Part shown: one piece after another, positions 10,690 through 22,328 of the stretch | Numbering within the stretch: the stretch's first letter is position 1 | Layout: each line of letters begins with the position of its first letter | Assembly (NCBI GenBank): GCA_038501625.1 | Contig: JAZAYU010000008.1 | Span: 11,222,938-11,286,937 of the forward strand | Reading direction: 5' to 3' | From: Corbicula japonica | Lineage: Eukaryota > Mollusca > Bivalvia > Venerida > Cyrenidae | DNA length: 64,000 nucleotides | Notes under the pieces: model-generated | What the model saw: only the letters and a program-made list of their open reading frames with translations | Database searches by the model: none | Told to the model about the DNA's origin: nothing | Program-made: the position numbers and the translations under genes

Positions 10690-10790
10690 TTGTCCCATTA
10701 GCTGAGTGGTCTAAGACCCAGTCAATAAAAATGCTATAAAATGCAAGGGAAGCAATGCTCTTATAGGTTGTAGGTTCGAAACGTTTTTTT
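10690..10790 (+). repeat. Degenerate tRNA-like sequence (SINE head or tRNA pseudogene)
   Basis: TTAGCTGAGTGGTCTAAGAC resembles an RNA polymerase III A box and GTAGGTTCGAAACG resembles a B box, about 65 bases apart, followed by a T run. The ends do not pair into a proper acceptor stem, so this is not called a functional tRNA. Confidence 0.45.
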
Positions 10791-10921
10791 TAATGTTTTT
10801 TAAAAACTTTTTTCACAACAATTATTTTGGTGATGAAATAAATTGAATCAAAATACTTTGAAATAACTGCAATAAAACTTAAAAAAAATAAATCTAAAAT
10901 ATATCTATAAAAGCTGTGTGT

Positions 10922-11005
10922 CAGTGTGAATTGAACCCGTGTCGAAAAAAATCGAAAAAAGTTAAGCTAATGCCAGCTGGACGCTTTAACCACTGCGCTA
11001 TCGAG
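10922..11005 (-). repeat. Degenerate tRNA-like sequence, minus strand
   Basis: Read on the minus strand it starts GCCTCGATAGCGCAGTGGTT (A-box-like), and further on has ACGGGTTCAATTCACA (B-box-like). The spacing is longer than in a normal tRNA and contains an A/T-rich insertion. Probably a tRNA-derived repeat. Confidence 0.5.
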
Positions 11006-12300
11006 GCGATGTGTTATACAAAGGAAAAATAGTACTTTTAAAGCGTAAATTTGCCTTAAACGATGTTTACATTCTATTATTAATTGTAAACATTGCCAAT
11101 TTACGTTGGTCAACCAATAAATTGTCTTGATATACAATAATCCTGCTATGTTTTATTTGCCACATGGCACATTTTCAGATGCACACTTGTTTATAGAGTT
11201 AACACAATCATTCAGTTGTCTTTAACAGTAAATGGTTACAATTAATATCTTGTTTTTATGACAGCTGGCAAGGTGAATCAGAATGAAGTTTGGTGCCTTT
11301 GGACTGTTTTGAAGATTATTCATTGGCTGCTGTTGGCTGAGATGTAAGAGTTTAACAGTTGCTGTTGGACATTGGTGCAGGCTTAATGTTGGCTGCTTGA
11401 CTGGCAAATCTGGATCAGCAGATGGGAGGTTACTGGTTGAAATGTTATGTTGATCAATGGTGACTGCTTGTTGCTTGGTGAGGAGACATTACAAGGCGGT
11501 GGCAACATTACATATAATATTATAACACACAAGTTAAATGGCAGTTGCATGCTTGACACAGAATTCTTGCTATATTTTTGCTGGCTGTTAGGTTCTGTCT
11601 AAGATTGAGAAGTTCCTGTTCTGCTTAGGGAGTGGTATTTTCCAGTGGAGACTTTGGCTTGTGGCTGAAATTGAATTAAGTGGTTTCTTGTCAAATTTAG
11701 AATCGGCACTATTGTGTGCTTGATGATTAGGCTTCAAGGTGTTTGGCTCAACTGACTGCTGGCTTGTGAAAATATTCTCGACAGCTTCATCAATTCACCT
11801 TATCCTTTATCTTCAAGAAGTGTTGTTCTTTACCAAGTCTTTTTCTTCCATATCAAAACACAACAGCAACATTTATTTTTGTTTGTTTGATAACAATTAA
11901 ATCTGCTGTACAACACAGACCATCTGGTTGGCTACAAAATGTTCTGTCATTACTGGATTTCATTTTGACTTGAAATTTCCATATCTCCCCCATAAAGCCC
12001 TATAATTTCTCTGTTCCTGTTGCCCTGAAAAAGAATTTAAAAGGTGTTTAAACAGTGTTGAAATTCATCATTATTACAAAACAAACAGAAATTGCTGTTT
12101 ACTTATTAATAGAACTGGGGTGATTAATCTCCTTTACCTTAATGCTATTTTAGCAAAGATATTCCACATGTTTTGAAACATGCATTGGAAGGTGAATATG
12201 TGTGGACCCACTTGCAAAGATGTTAAAATGTTTGTATTTGTTTTATGATATTTACACTTCAACTTTGTCCCCTATGATGAAGTCTTATTTATCTAACGAA
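11006..12300. other. No gene seen
   Basis: About 1.3 kb without a supported exon, RNA gene or recognised repeat. The stretch 11230-11780 is relatively G/T-rich on the plus strand, with no sustained open frame. Confidence 0.45.
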
Positions 12301-13390
12301 TCATAATTTCTGATGGTAAACAGTGTGACGTATTACTTTAAAACAATATATCAAAGGTATAAGGTCATCAATGTTCAGTTCAAATGCTATCCAATGCGAC
12401 TTAACTAGTACTTTCACCTGTTCTACTGAAATATTTATATCATGGGATATGAAATAAAAAGTTAACTGGAACTGGTTCATAACCGAAACTGGTTGACAAA
12501 ATGTATTAGACATTAATAATGGGGGATGTATACGCTTTACTGTTTTTCTGGAAATAAACAATGTTTCTGTTTTGGGGGATTAAACGTAACTAGCCATTTA
12601 TCAGCCCATGTCCTAATAATTTCGAGATCATTATTTATAGCTATAGATGCTCGGACAGGATCAACTATGATTAAATTCAATGTGGTATCATCCGCAAAGA
12701 GTCGTATGGTTGAATTGCTTATAACAATGTTGTTTATGTTAATTATGAAGAGCGAAGGACCAAGAATAGATTCCTGAGGCACACCCGCAGCTATAGTTAC
12801 AACATCTGAAAAAGATCCCCAGGGTATAACTTGCTGCAATTTATATACAAGGCCCTTATGCTTGACTCTGTCGAATACTTTAGAGATGTCACAAAATACT
12901 GCTCGAACCTCTTTATTATCATCAAGAGCTTTACAGAATGTATTGTATATAGAGGTTAATTGATTCACAGCAGAATCATTTGGCACAAAGCCTGATTGTA
13001 GTTAGAATGTTATTATCTGCAAATAAGTCAAACATATATTTGTGAACTATTTTTTCCATAACTTTGTTAAGACTACTCAATAAAGAAATAGGTCTACAAT
13101 TAGAAGTGTCATGTGGATCAGTTTTTAAATATTGCGCAAACATTTGCATTTTCCATTGTGTTGGAACTTTACCCGTGGAGAATGAATGATTGAATAAAGC
13201 TGACAGAGGAGCACCAAGCTCATTCGAAAGTTCTTTTAAAATTCTGTTGTTAATTTCTTCTGGACCCACTGCTTTACTTACATTAATAGATTTTAAAGTG
13301 GATGTTATGCCATCGGGAGTAAATATTATGTTTTCTAATGTGCTTTTTACACACGTGACTTGTTCATTTGGTAATTGTTTGATCATAATT
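12301..13390 (-). pseudogene. Decayed LINE reverse-transcriptase fragment
   Basis: Three overlapping minus-strand frames together read as one non-LTR reverse transcriptase. Residues from the 13386 end include the VGPEEIN and NCRPISLLSSLNKVMEK blocks; after a frameshift near 12980 come FCDISKVFDRVKHKGLVYK, GVPQESILGPSLFI and the catalytic FADDTTL. After another shift near 12550 comes the FISRK/HPPLL segment of the thumb. There is no endonuclease and no 3' tail. The motifs suggest a jockey/CR1-like lineage; the exact clade is uncertain. At least two frameshifts make it non-functional. Confidence 0.85.
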
Positions 13391-13621
13391 GATTAGTTAT
13401 GTCAGGGCATGTGACTTTTCTTATGGAAAAACAAAACCAACACATTAGAGCCAGTGAGGCCATCTCGGGCCTCTTTCTATTCTAAGGCACCCTAACAACA
13501 CAAAACACTGCCTGTTGCATTTGTATTACAGTGCACTGGGTAAATATTTGATCATAGTTTACCATTCTATTTTTTATGCCCCCGCCATGTAATGGCGGAA
13601 GGGCATATAGTGTTCACCCTG

Positions 13622-13664
13622 GCTGTGTGTGTGTCAGTGTGTGTGTGTGTCAGTGTGTGTGTAT
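13622..13664. repeat. (TG)n microsatellite
   Basis: Interrupted TG run (blocks of TGTGTGTG separated by TCAG) just inside the left end of the Helentron-like element. Confidence 0.85.
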
Positions 13665-13669
13665 GTTCG

Positions 13670-15090
13670 AAAATCGTGTCCGCTCTGTAACTTTGTTATT
13701 TCTTATTGGATTTTAAAATAACTTGGTACGAATGTTCGCCATATCAAGACGGTGTGTCGCGTACAATACCCATGCCTGTAGGTCCAAGGTCAAGGTCACT
13801 GTTACTAAAAATAGAATTTATGTTCGAAAATCGTGTCCGCTCTGTAACTTTGTTATTTCTTATTGGATTTTAAAATAACTTGGTACGAATGTTCACCATA
13901 TCAAGACGGTGTGTCGCGTACAATACCCATGCCTGTAGGTCCAAGGTCAAGGTCACTGTTACTAAAAATAGAATTTTCTTGTCCGGGCTGTAACTTCCTC
14001 ATGAATGGAGGGATTTCAAAATAACTTGGCACAAATGTTCACCATGATAAGGCGGTGTGTCGCGTACATCAACCCATGCCTGTAGGTCCAAGGTCAAGGT
14101 CACTGTTACTAAAAATAGAATTTTGTTGGAAAAATCTTGTCCGCTCTGTAACTTTGTTATTTCTTATTGGATTTTAAAATTACTTGGTATGAATGTTCAC
14201 CATATCAAGACGGTGTGTCGCGTACAATACCTATGCCTGTAGGTCCAAGGTCAAGGTCACTGTTACTAAAAATAGAATTCTCTTGTCCGGGCTGTAACTT
14301 CCTTATGAAGGGAGGGATTTCAAAATAACTTGGCACAAATGTTCACCATGATAAGGCCATGTGTCGGGTACAACACCCATGCCTGTAGGTCCAAGGTCAA
14401 GGTCACTGTTACTAAAAATAGAATTTTGTTGGAAAAATCTTGTCCGCTCTGTAACTTTGTTATTTCTTATTGGATTTTGAAATAACTTGGTATAAATGTT
14501 CACCATATCAATACGGTGTGTCGTGTACAATACCCTTGCCTGTAGGTCCAAGGTCACTGTTACTAAAAATAGATTTTTCTTTTCTGGCTGAAACTTCCTT
14601 ATGAATAGAGGGATTTCAAAATAACTTGGCAAAAATGTTCATCATGATAAATTGGTGTGTCATGACAACACCCATGCTTAAAGGTCAAAGGTCAAGGTCA
14701 CTGTTACTTAAAATAGAATTTTGTAATAAAAACCTTGTCAGCTCTGTTACTTTGTTATTTCTTATTGGATTTTAAAATAACTTGGTATAAATGTTCATTA
14801 TATCAAGGCGATGTGTTGTGTACTATACCCATGCCTGTAGGTCCAAGGTCAAGGTCACTGTTACAAAAAATTGAAATTTCTTGTACTGGCTATAACTTTT
14901 TTATTAACAGAGTGATTTCAAAATAATTTGGCACAAATGTTCACTATGACAAGGCCTTGTGTTGTGTACAGTTCCCATGCCTGTAGGTCCTAGGTCAAGG
15001 TCACTATTACTAAAACCAAAATTTTCTTGTCTGGGCTGTGAGTTTGTTATTTCTTATTGGATTTTAAAATAACTTGGTATAAATGTTCAC
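13670..15090 (+). repeat. Tandem array of alternating ~150-bp units inside the Helentron-like element
   Basis: About nine units, each ending with a form of CCAAGGTCAAGGTCACTGTTA. Two variants alternate in the middle: type A carries CTTTGTTATTTCTTATTGG, type B carries CTTCCTTATGAA and GGAGGGATTTC. The basic repeat is therefore closer to an A-B dimer of ~305 bp. Confidence 0.85.
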
Positions 15091-15357
15091 CATGACAAAC
15101 ATGCATAGCGGGGGCATCCGTGTCCTATGGACACATTTCTAGTTTTCTTATAAGTTACAGCCTTATTAGGCATAACGCTAGAATTATACTATGTCATGTT
15201 AGTTTTGACACATATCTCTTAGGAATATTGTTCCCTTTCAACTTGGAGCGAAAATTGGATTGATATCTCAAACTAATTTTGTTTTAATTTTGTCTTTCAC
15301 TATTGTAATTTTTGTCCACATATTAATTAATTCTTTCTTTGACCACTTACAAGACAT

Positions 15358-15523
15358 TAGAACTATAAAATAACAACAAACATTATGCTATGTGAACTTG
15401 TTCTTAAAATATGGGAATGGATGTTAAATTAAAATTAAAATAGAACTATAAAATAACAACAAACATTATGCTATGTGAACTTGTTCTTAAAATATGGGAA
15501 TGGATGTTAAATTAAAATTAAAA
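15358..15523. repeat. Perfect or near-perfect 83-bp tandem duplication
   Basis: The 83 bases from 15358 (TAGAACTATAAAATAACAAC...) are repeated directly from 15441 with no difference that I can see, which points to a recent duplication. There is no coding content. Confidence 0.9.
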
Positions 15524-17338
15524 TAATGTTCAATTGAAGGAACAATCTTTCATAATTAATAAATGTAAATATTTTTCTCTCTCTCTGTTTGCTGAATTAA
15601 AGGAGGATTTTTATACCAGGATAATTTGTCTGCTATATGGGTTCAGAGGGTAAGAACATTTTACAAAAACCATCATGGAAAAATTCTCTAGTTTATTCTT
15701 AAAAGATAGTAGCTTTCCGGCAGGCAACTTCTCTTACATGTATGACATGATATTATCCTTGTTATTATGTTTAATTCAGTCACTGTGATTTGTCAATAAG
15801 TCTTTTGTAATTCTTACATATAGAATGGCTGTGTAAATTTAATTTTGATGAGTATGTGATATTTTATCCTTGTCTGTATACAGCTAAGACTATATTATTA
15901 AAGATTTAAAATATTAATATTTTTCTTTTATTTTTCTGCTAAATGAAACCTCCTTTTTAAAATCAGTTATGAATCATTAGAAATATTCTTTGTTTTCAGA
16001 AATATTCTTTGTTTTCAACTTTCCTCTGGCTTTAAAAGGCATTTCAAAGCACTTATTTAAGTTGTCAAAATCAAATAAATTTGTTTCTTAAAACAACCTT
16101 AGGACTATTAAATAGTATATTTAATCCCAAATCAGTTCCTTAAAACAACACGTCTACCCTCTATTAGCACATCCTTAATCTCTTACAAAGTGAACTTCTT
16201 ATCTTCAAAAGGACCCCCAGCTGATAAGACCTGTGTCTTGCTGATAAGATTATGTAACATGGTCATAAAACACAAGGCACTTTACTTTATTAGCATGACA
16301 TGAAAACTAAGCAGTGATTAGTTGAAAATACTTTGATGGGTGTGTTTAGAGGTAAATTATCATGCTAAACAATGAATACATTCCTAAAAGGGTTTAATTA
16401 TGCAAATTAGTTAAGTTGCTGATAATGAACTTAAATTAGATACTGTTTCATGGTAGAATGTATTAGTTTTTCAAAAATGTTCTGTTCAATGACAACATTG
16501 ACTTTTGTTTTCAATCCAAAGTCCTATGTTTAAACCTATTTCATAAACAACACAAGGGCATATTAATAGCAAATTAAATCTGTTATCTGTATCAGACCCT
16601 TAGATTTGAGAATAACTGCAAATTATTGCTTGCAGTTTATTTTGAAAAGTGATATGTTCTACAGCTTCAAATTTTGTGCAGCTTAAAATAAACAACAATA
16701 TTTTATCTTTTCACAGTATGTGATAAATATGCATGAGCAGAGCTACAGATCAAATATTGATGCAAGGGTTTGGATGTAAAGGGTATTTTACCAAAGTGAA
16801 ACAGTATTACAATAATTACAACTGTTCCTTCATAATAATTTTTAGAACATGATATTACAACTATTACTATAGAATCAAAGCTTAAATGTCTTCTAGGGCT
16901 TTACATTTTGTTAAGTAAATGTGAAAATAAATTTTTTAAAATTCATTCTGTCACATCTTTTTCTCCGATATAGTCTTCATCTCATATGCATCAAGTATAG
17001 ATCCAGGGACCAGCTCGACAATGTTGGGTCAGCTGGTATGTATGACATGGATCTAATATTCCAGATCAGACATGAAATAATAAATCTCAAAGTAACTGGT
17101 GTAGATCCTGATCAGACTACATGGGTGTGAAGGCTGACCAGGCACTACACTGGTTACACACAGATTATAAGTCAGACTTAATGAACTGATCCAAGTAGTT
17201 AATGTTTGATGACTGAAGCACATTTCCTGCAGAATTGATAGTGATACTGCAGAATTGATAGTGTATCACTTTAAAATGGCACATAATTGAATTCATCATG
17301 TGCATGCAAGTCCTAACTACCACTAATTCTAAATACTG
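15524..17338. other. No gene seen
   Basis: AT-rich sequence without a supported gene. Near 17095-17158 there is a degenerate piece of the piggyBac-like MITE family (GATCCTGATCAGACTAC, then CTGACCAGGC). Confidence 0.5.
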
Positions 17339-17580
17339 TTAGCCCTTTCCTCCATATATACACATTTTTACGCATGTGCGACCAGTGTAGATCCAGATCA
17401 GCCGGCACATCTGTGCCGTTTGATCAGGATCTGCACTGGTTGCATTTTGTTCAGAAGTAACTTAATGAGTAAAAAAGCGAACAGTTTAGATCCTGATCAG
17501 AAGGTACAGATGTATCGGCTGATCTGGATCTAAACTGTTCGTCCATGCAATAAAGGTGTATCTATGGGGGAAAGGGTTAA
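17339..17580 (-). mobile_element. piggyBac-like MITE, copy D
   Basis: 242 bp in the opposite orientation to copies A-C. The left end is TTAGCCCTTTCC (one base off TTAACCC) and the right end is GGGGGAAAGGGTTAA. Several GATCCAGATCAGCCGGC-type half-palindromes lie inside. Along with copy A it is the best preserved member in the window. Confidence 0.75.
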
Positions 17581-18264
17581 TTTATTTCTATCAATCAGTA
17601 CTTCTGCATCACTGAATGGTTTACACAGTAAATGAATTCATTTAAGAACTATAATTTCAACTACTAAGTTGTTAGTGTTCATTAATAAGCATTTACAAAT
17701 TAAGTAAGTAACTGGGCAGTGCCGCACTAAACCAATTTAGTTTTTCAACTGCTCATTAAAGCTCTAAACTTAAGTAAGAATATACTATTGAAAAATCATA
17801 TTTGTTCATATTGACTCCAATATATAAACTCTCTAACAGAACACAAAAGGTCTCATTCGAATTCATTCTTATAGACAGGATTTTCAATGATAATGTTAAA
17901 TTATCATTTACAAACTTTTAAGAAGCTAAATATAATGGACCTATATTTAGCACCTATTTTTGACGAAGCGACCACTTCATGAGCGATCTCGATTTCTGTG
18001 ACATTTCGGAAATCCTACTTTTGCTTTTAGTCGCGCGAACCAAATTTATTTTAGTAAATTAAAATTTTATTAGCCCGAACTAATGCTGCAAATTTGTGCC
18101 TATAGTTCCAAATACATGTAATATTTCATAGAAGAGTGGGTTAAATTGAAGTAATGCCGCTTTAATAACAGCTAACCTATACACAGTTACGGTTATATTA
18201 AGGGAGGTTATGAGTAGGTTCAACTCAGGCGATGAAGAATTTTTGTTTTCATTAATTTTACAAC
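17581..18264. other. No gene seen
   Basis: No exon, RNA gene or repeat recognised in this ~680-bp AT-rich stretch. Confidence 0.45.
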
Positions 18265-18266
18265 TA

Positions 18267-19161
18267 CAGTCAGACCTCGATAATTCAAACCTCGATAATT
18301 CGAACACCGTAGATATTTCGAACTCGTATCTCGGTCCCGGCAAAACGCCTATATACCTTATATGCATTAACTCTTGATAATTCGAACACCCGATATTTCG
18401 AACTTCGAACTCAAAGTCCAGTCCGTCCTTTTGATTTTCTATTAATTTCACTCTCGATATTTCGAACACCTTTGAAATATATCGCTCAAAATTATGACAT
18501 GTTAAAGTTTTCACACTTCAAGTGGATAACAATAGCGGCGCCGTATGAATAGCACACGCTGTGAAACTGACACAATTCAAGCAACGCGATACCTGATACA
18601 AACAAATAATATTAAATTATTAGATCTCTTTAAAATCTGATCAGAAATATAATTAAAGAATATTTTAAATAATTAAGACTTGCAAACTAAATTTGAGCGA
18701 ATATAATTGTTTATGATTGTGTGTAAAACGAAGACCAAAATTAATTTCAATCATATCTTATCAGCATGTCTGAAACAGAAGATAGTAGCCTTCTTCCTCA
18801 AGCTGAGCAACTTAGTGAAGGACCCGATAACGGGGGGATAGCTACGCAGCTACTGGAAAGATTTATGATTTGTGCTACCATTCACTTCGTATATTATTTA
18901 TGACAGAATGTATTCGAGTTACGTTCATGTACATGTATATAATTATGTAAACGTGCATATATAGTTTTGAAATAAAAATAAATAACAAATATTTGGCTTA
19001 TCTTTTATTTCACATACAAAAGATAATGTAGATAAACAGACAAAAACATGAACAAAACATATCCACTTCCGCCGGCCGACAGACCTTCGATAATTCGAAC
19101 ACCCCGATAATTCATACTTTTTTCTCGATCCCGTCGAGTTCGAATTATCGAGGTTTGACTG
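18267..19161 (+). mobile_element. pogo/Tigger-like non-autonomous DNA transposon
   Basis: Inverted ends CAGTCAGACCTCGATAATTC (18267) and the complement of CAGTCAAACCTCGATAATTC (ending 19161), each flanked by TA (18265-18266 and 19162-19163), the target duplication expected for the Tc1/mariner superfamily. CAGT(C)...-type ends with GATAATTCGAAC repeats are typical of pogo/Tigger elements. Several more GATAATTCGAAC motifs lie just inside both ends. A short possible remnant of a coding region begins at 18765 (ATGTCTGAAACAGAAG), with a stop after about 45 codons. No transposase is left. Confidence 0.82.
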
Positions 19162-19441
19162 TATTAATATCTTTTTTCAGCCAATCCACATCAGGATAAT
19201 ACAGTCATTAAAAAATTTTATTTAATGCAGTAGGATAGAAAAAGAGACAAATTTAATATTTATTAGTCTCAATAATTTGACTCCAAGCACAGACCCAGTT
19301 TACAAACCAACCTTTTATTAATGTCTGCCCTACATATAGAAAAGCCCTTGTTGCACATAATCACCGGGTACATGGCTGTTGATTCAAGACAAATGATTTG
19401 CAAAATGATTGGCTTTAAATTTTATAACTAATTACCTGTTT

Positions 19442-19505
19442 CCTCCAATAGATATACCTTTATTGTTTGGGCGAACAGTTTAGATCCAGATCAGCCGGCA
19501 CATCC
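19442..19505 (+). mobile_element. piggyBac-like MITE, copy E, fragment
   Basis: Only the left ~60 bases of the family remain (CTCCAATAGATATACCTTTA, then GCGAACAGTTTAGATCC). The unit is cut off after GCCGGCACATCC, where a 41-bp block shared with 12412-12453 begins. Confidence 0.65.
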
Positions 19506-19545
19506 CACGATATAAATATTTCAGTAGAACAGGTGAGAGTACTAA
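19500..19545 (+). repeat. 41-bp block shared with the LINE fragment at 12.4 kb
   Basis: ATCCCACGATATAAATATTT and the following bases up to AGTACTA are the inverted complement of 12412-12453 with about two mismatches. On the plus strand the frame reads SHDINISVEQV, as in the LINE fragment on its minus strand. It is probably a small LINE-derived scrap joined to the broken MITE. Confidence 0.6.
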
Positions 19546-20154
19546 TAAAGTGGCGGCAGTTAAGCGTGAAATCCATTGCAAAAACTAAACCAAAATGGCC
19601 CCAAAACGAAAAATGGTAGTTTTCAATAGTGAGTTTTATCAAAGTGTTACAAATGCAATCAAAATCATGTATATAAATGTTTGCATTCTGGTTTTGTGAT
19701 GGTTTCTGTGAGGCAAGCGTTTCAACCAATTCCGGATCAGTACTTGTAAATCATCGGTAAGTGTGGATTCCAGAGTCTGAATTCTTTTCAAACGATCAAA
19801 TGTTAAGTTTAACTGATAAACTGAGACTTTCAAAGCTAGAGGATTTGGCTGGTTAGCCTATTGGTCATGTCCCAAGGTCTTTAGCACCCTACTTCAGATA
19901 TATCCAAGACAAAGATGGTAAAGTATTCTTAATAGTTACTGGATCAACAGTATTAATTTAGCAACCAACCATTGCCAGCTTCCCATGATTGGTGTCATTG
20001 TGCTACAATGTGAGTGTATCATTTCTAACATACGTAAAGATGACTTTTAGGTTGTATCAGAACCACTTAGTGCAAAACCCAAATGTTTTGCAAAAGTTTT
20101 GCAATGAAACTTGTGATGTCATGAGTGTTTTACTTCTTCTGTAAATATTCTGGA

Positions 20155-20205
20155 CTCAGAGGCAGACATGCTAACCACTGAGGTAATGATCTGCACCATC
20201 ACTTA
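20155..20205 (-). repeat. tRNA-derived SINE fragment
   Basis: The minus strand reads CATTACCTCAGTGGTTAGCA then TCTGCCTCTGAGTCCAG, resembling the 5' half of a tRNA. A relative is at 45100-45165. The B box and tail are not visible. Confidence 0.45.
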
Positions 20206-20360
20206 ATTTTCATCAGTAACAGACCAAATGTGTGCTTATCTGTATTGTGCCATGTGTCATTAATTTCAATTGTTTGATGTTATACTTAAATGCATCAATA
20301 AGCGCTCAGGCTTATAACAAGCTTCTCTGCCTATGACTATGTAACTGCATAATCGGCTAT

Positions 20361-20960
20361 TATGCTATATTCCCTATTCCTGTATTTCCATCCCCCTTAT
20401 GGAATTTTTGGCAATTTTTTCATAATAAGATGTGATTTATGTCAAAAGAGCATGATGATCAAAACAGCATTCTTTATTCAATGAAATGGAACATTAAAAC
20501 TGAAAATCAATGCTGAAATGTGCATGTTTTGCTGTTTAGCAGACACACACCTCCAGTGAAAAAAAATGGCCACCACATTCCTATAAACACGTCCTTAGCT
20601 GTAAGAACCAGTGTGAGGAATGTGTTTTCACTTCTTCAAACTTGTTTTTGTGTTCAAACCATAGGGATCAAAACTTTCTTGGTGCATTTTTATCAGTTTT
20701 GCAACATTATGTAAATAAAAGCTATTTTTAACACATGGTGTGTTTTTGGATACTGTAAGCGATTTTTGGATAAATATGTTTTCCAATCATTTTTAAGCTC
20801 AATTTCAGTAAATTTATTTTTGTATCAACTGCAACTTAAACATTTCATGATTACTCTCTTGTATGGTGCATAAGTCCGTGCATCCTATTGTTCATTGTTG
20901 TTTATTCAAGGGGGACAGGATTATAGGAAGGGATGGAAATATAGGAAAGTAGGATACTGT
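20361..20960. repeat. Possible foldback element of ~600 bp
   Basis: CTGTATTTCCATCCCCCTTA near 20379-20398 is inverted relative to GGAAGGGATGGAAATATAGG near 20925-20945, with similar flanks. The right portion (20880-20958) recurs in the same orientation at 31645-31718. Homology outside the ~28-bp arms is weak, so the limits are uncertain. Confidence 0.35.
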
Positions 20961-21779
20961 ACAGGGTAATGAGCATCTACATGATAAAATAAATCTTCAG
21001 TAATTTAGTCATACTCAGACTATACCAGAATAATCAAACAGTATTGGACATACATTTGGTTATAACTGAATTAAATAACACCGTCTGTATACTTACAAAA
21101 ACGCTATCTTTTAATATTGACGTCTGGTAAACAAACAAATGTACAACTGACAAATGTCAAAACATAATAAGGGGAGGTAACTTTGTTACAATACTGAGGT
21201 GTTTTTTTTCTGCAACCCGTTCCATGAACAGAATGCCTAATGTCCAAGTGTATGGTTGCAAACCTCACAAAGAGAATGGGAACCAAATGGAAAATATCAG
21301 TTTTTCTGTGTAAGAAAAAGTTTGTTGAGAGTGGGGGAAATATTTATTCAGAGAACAGAGGAAGGGGTAAAACTTCTGTTCAGTGTAGGGCATCAGAGAA
21401 TGTGCTTCCACAAGGTTAAAAGGACGAAACAGATATTTTATTGAATGTCTTAAAGAATAATTTTGAGGAGTGTGTATATTTCTGAATTCTACCATAATTT
21501 TTCCTGTCAGCTGAGCAAACCATTGTCTGTGTTTTAATTGTACTTTTTAAAACAAAGACTTACCGTCAGTTTTGCTTCCTTTTATCTTTTCATCATTGAT
21601 CATCAAAACATTGCAGACAAGCTGTACGCAGTTCTAAAAAAGCAAGCGCGTCAACTGTCTTTTTCGGTTTGTGTTCTGACTGGTCACACAGTTTACGCTT
21701 GTGAAGTACTCAGTGTCCTTCATTTTCATGAAACAAGAGCCACGCACTATCAAAACCGATTTGATGCCGAACACAGGCT

Positions 21780-22328
21780 TTAAGGTGGAATGTACCTTTA
21801 AAAATATTTTCAAGAAAATAGTTGAATTTGGTATCAAATGAAAGTTTGTGATATTCCTGATACGAAATGGATATTGGTTTTGACAGTTATAAATCCTATC
21901 ACTGTACATGACGTCGCAAACAACACCATCTACGCACGTTTTTGACCGTCTGTCAATGGCCTTAAAATCGCCGTATTTTTTATTTTTGATCTAAAATAGT
22001 GACGCATAGAGACAATTTAACCAAACAGAATGATCATGTTAGTGATTTCCTTCATGCTGATAGGAAAAACAGTAGAAATTTATTTACAATTGTTAAATTA
22101 ATAACAAAAATGGGATGTATTAAAATTTCGAGTTTTCGTCGATTTTTCACATTTAAAGTCCAATTAGAAAAAATCGGCCCGAATTTTTTTTTGCAATTTT
22201 TGGATATATTCAGGAACAATATATTTTCAATTCCATAATCAATTTTCAAAAACTTTCACCGTCGATTTATTTTTCAATCGCGATTTGATGAAGTACACCA
22301 CACGTCTTATTTGACGCCGTAAATATCG
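21780..22328 (+). repeat. Left 549-bp terminal inverted repeat
   Basis: Inverted complement of 25612-26160; mismatches are sparse. Homology ends at about GCCGTAAATATC. Confidence 0.9.

Larger units (their letters stand above)
13571..15143 (+). mobile_element. Helentron-like non-autonomous element with tandem-repeat core
   Basis: The left end is TTTTTATGCCCCCGCC and the right end is GCGGGGGCATCCGTGTCC followed by a hairpin (GTGTCC-TAT-GGACAC), ATTT and CTAG, then T. TGCCCCC and GGGGGCA form subterminal inverted repeats. A short 3' hairpin followed by CTAG, insertion between Ts, subterminal inverted repeats and a tandem-repeat core are known features of Helitron/Helentron-derived elements, including the pearl-type repeats described from oysters. 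The core holds about nine units of ~145-160 bp. No Rep or helicase coding is present, so it is non-autonomous. Confidence 0.75.

Noticed and set aside
21228..21420. THAP-like zinc finger (VYGCKPHKENG...)
   Set aside because: Only a few residues fit, the first Cys is missing and frames are broken soon after.
21256..21783. Overlapping short frames as host exons
   Set aside because: No splice-compatible borders, no domain, and composition like the surrounding DNA.
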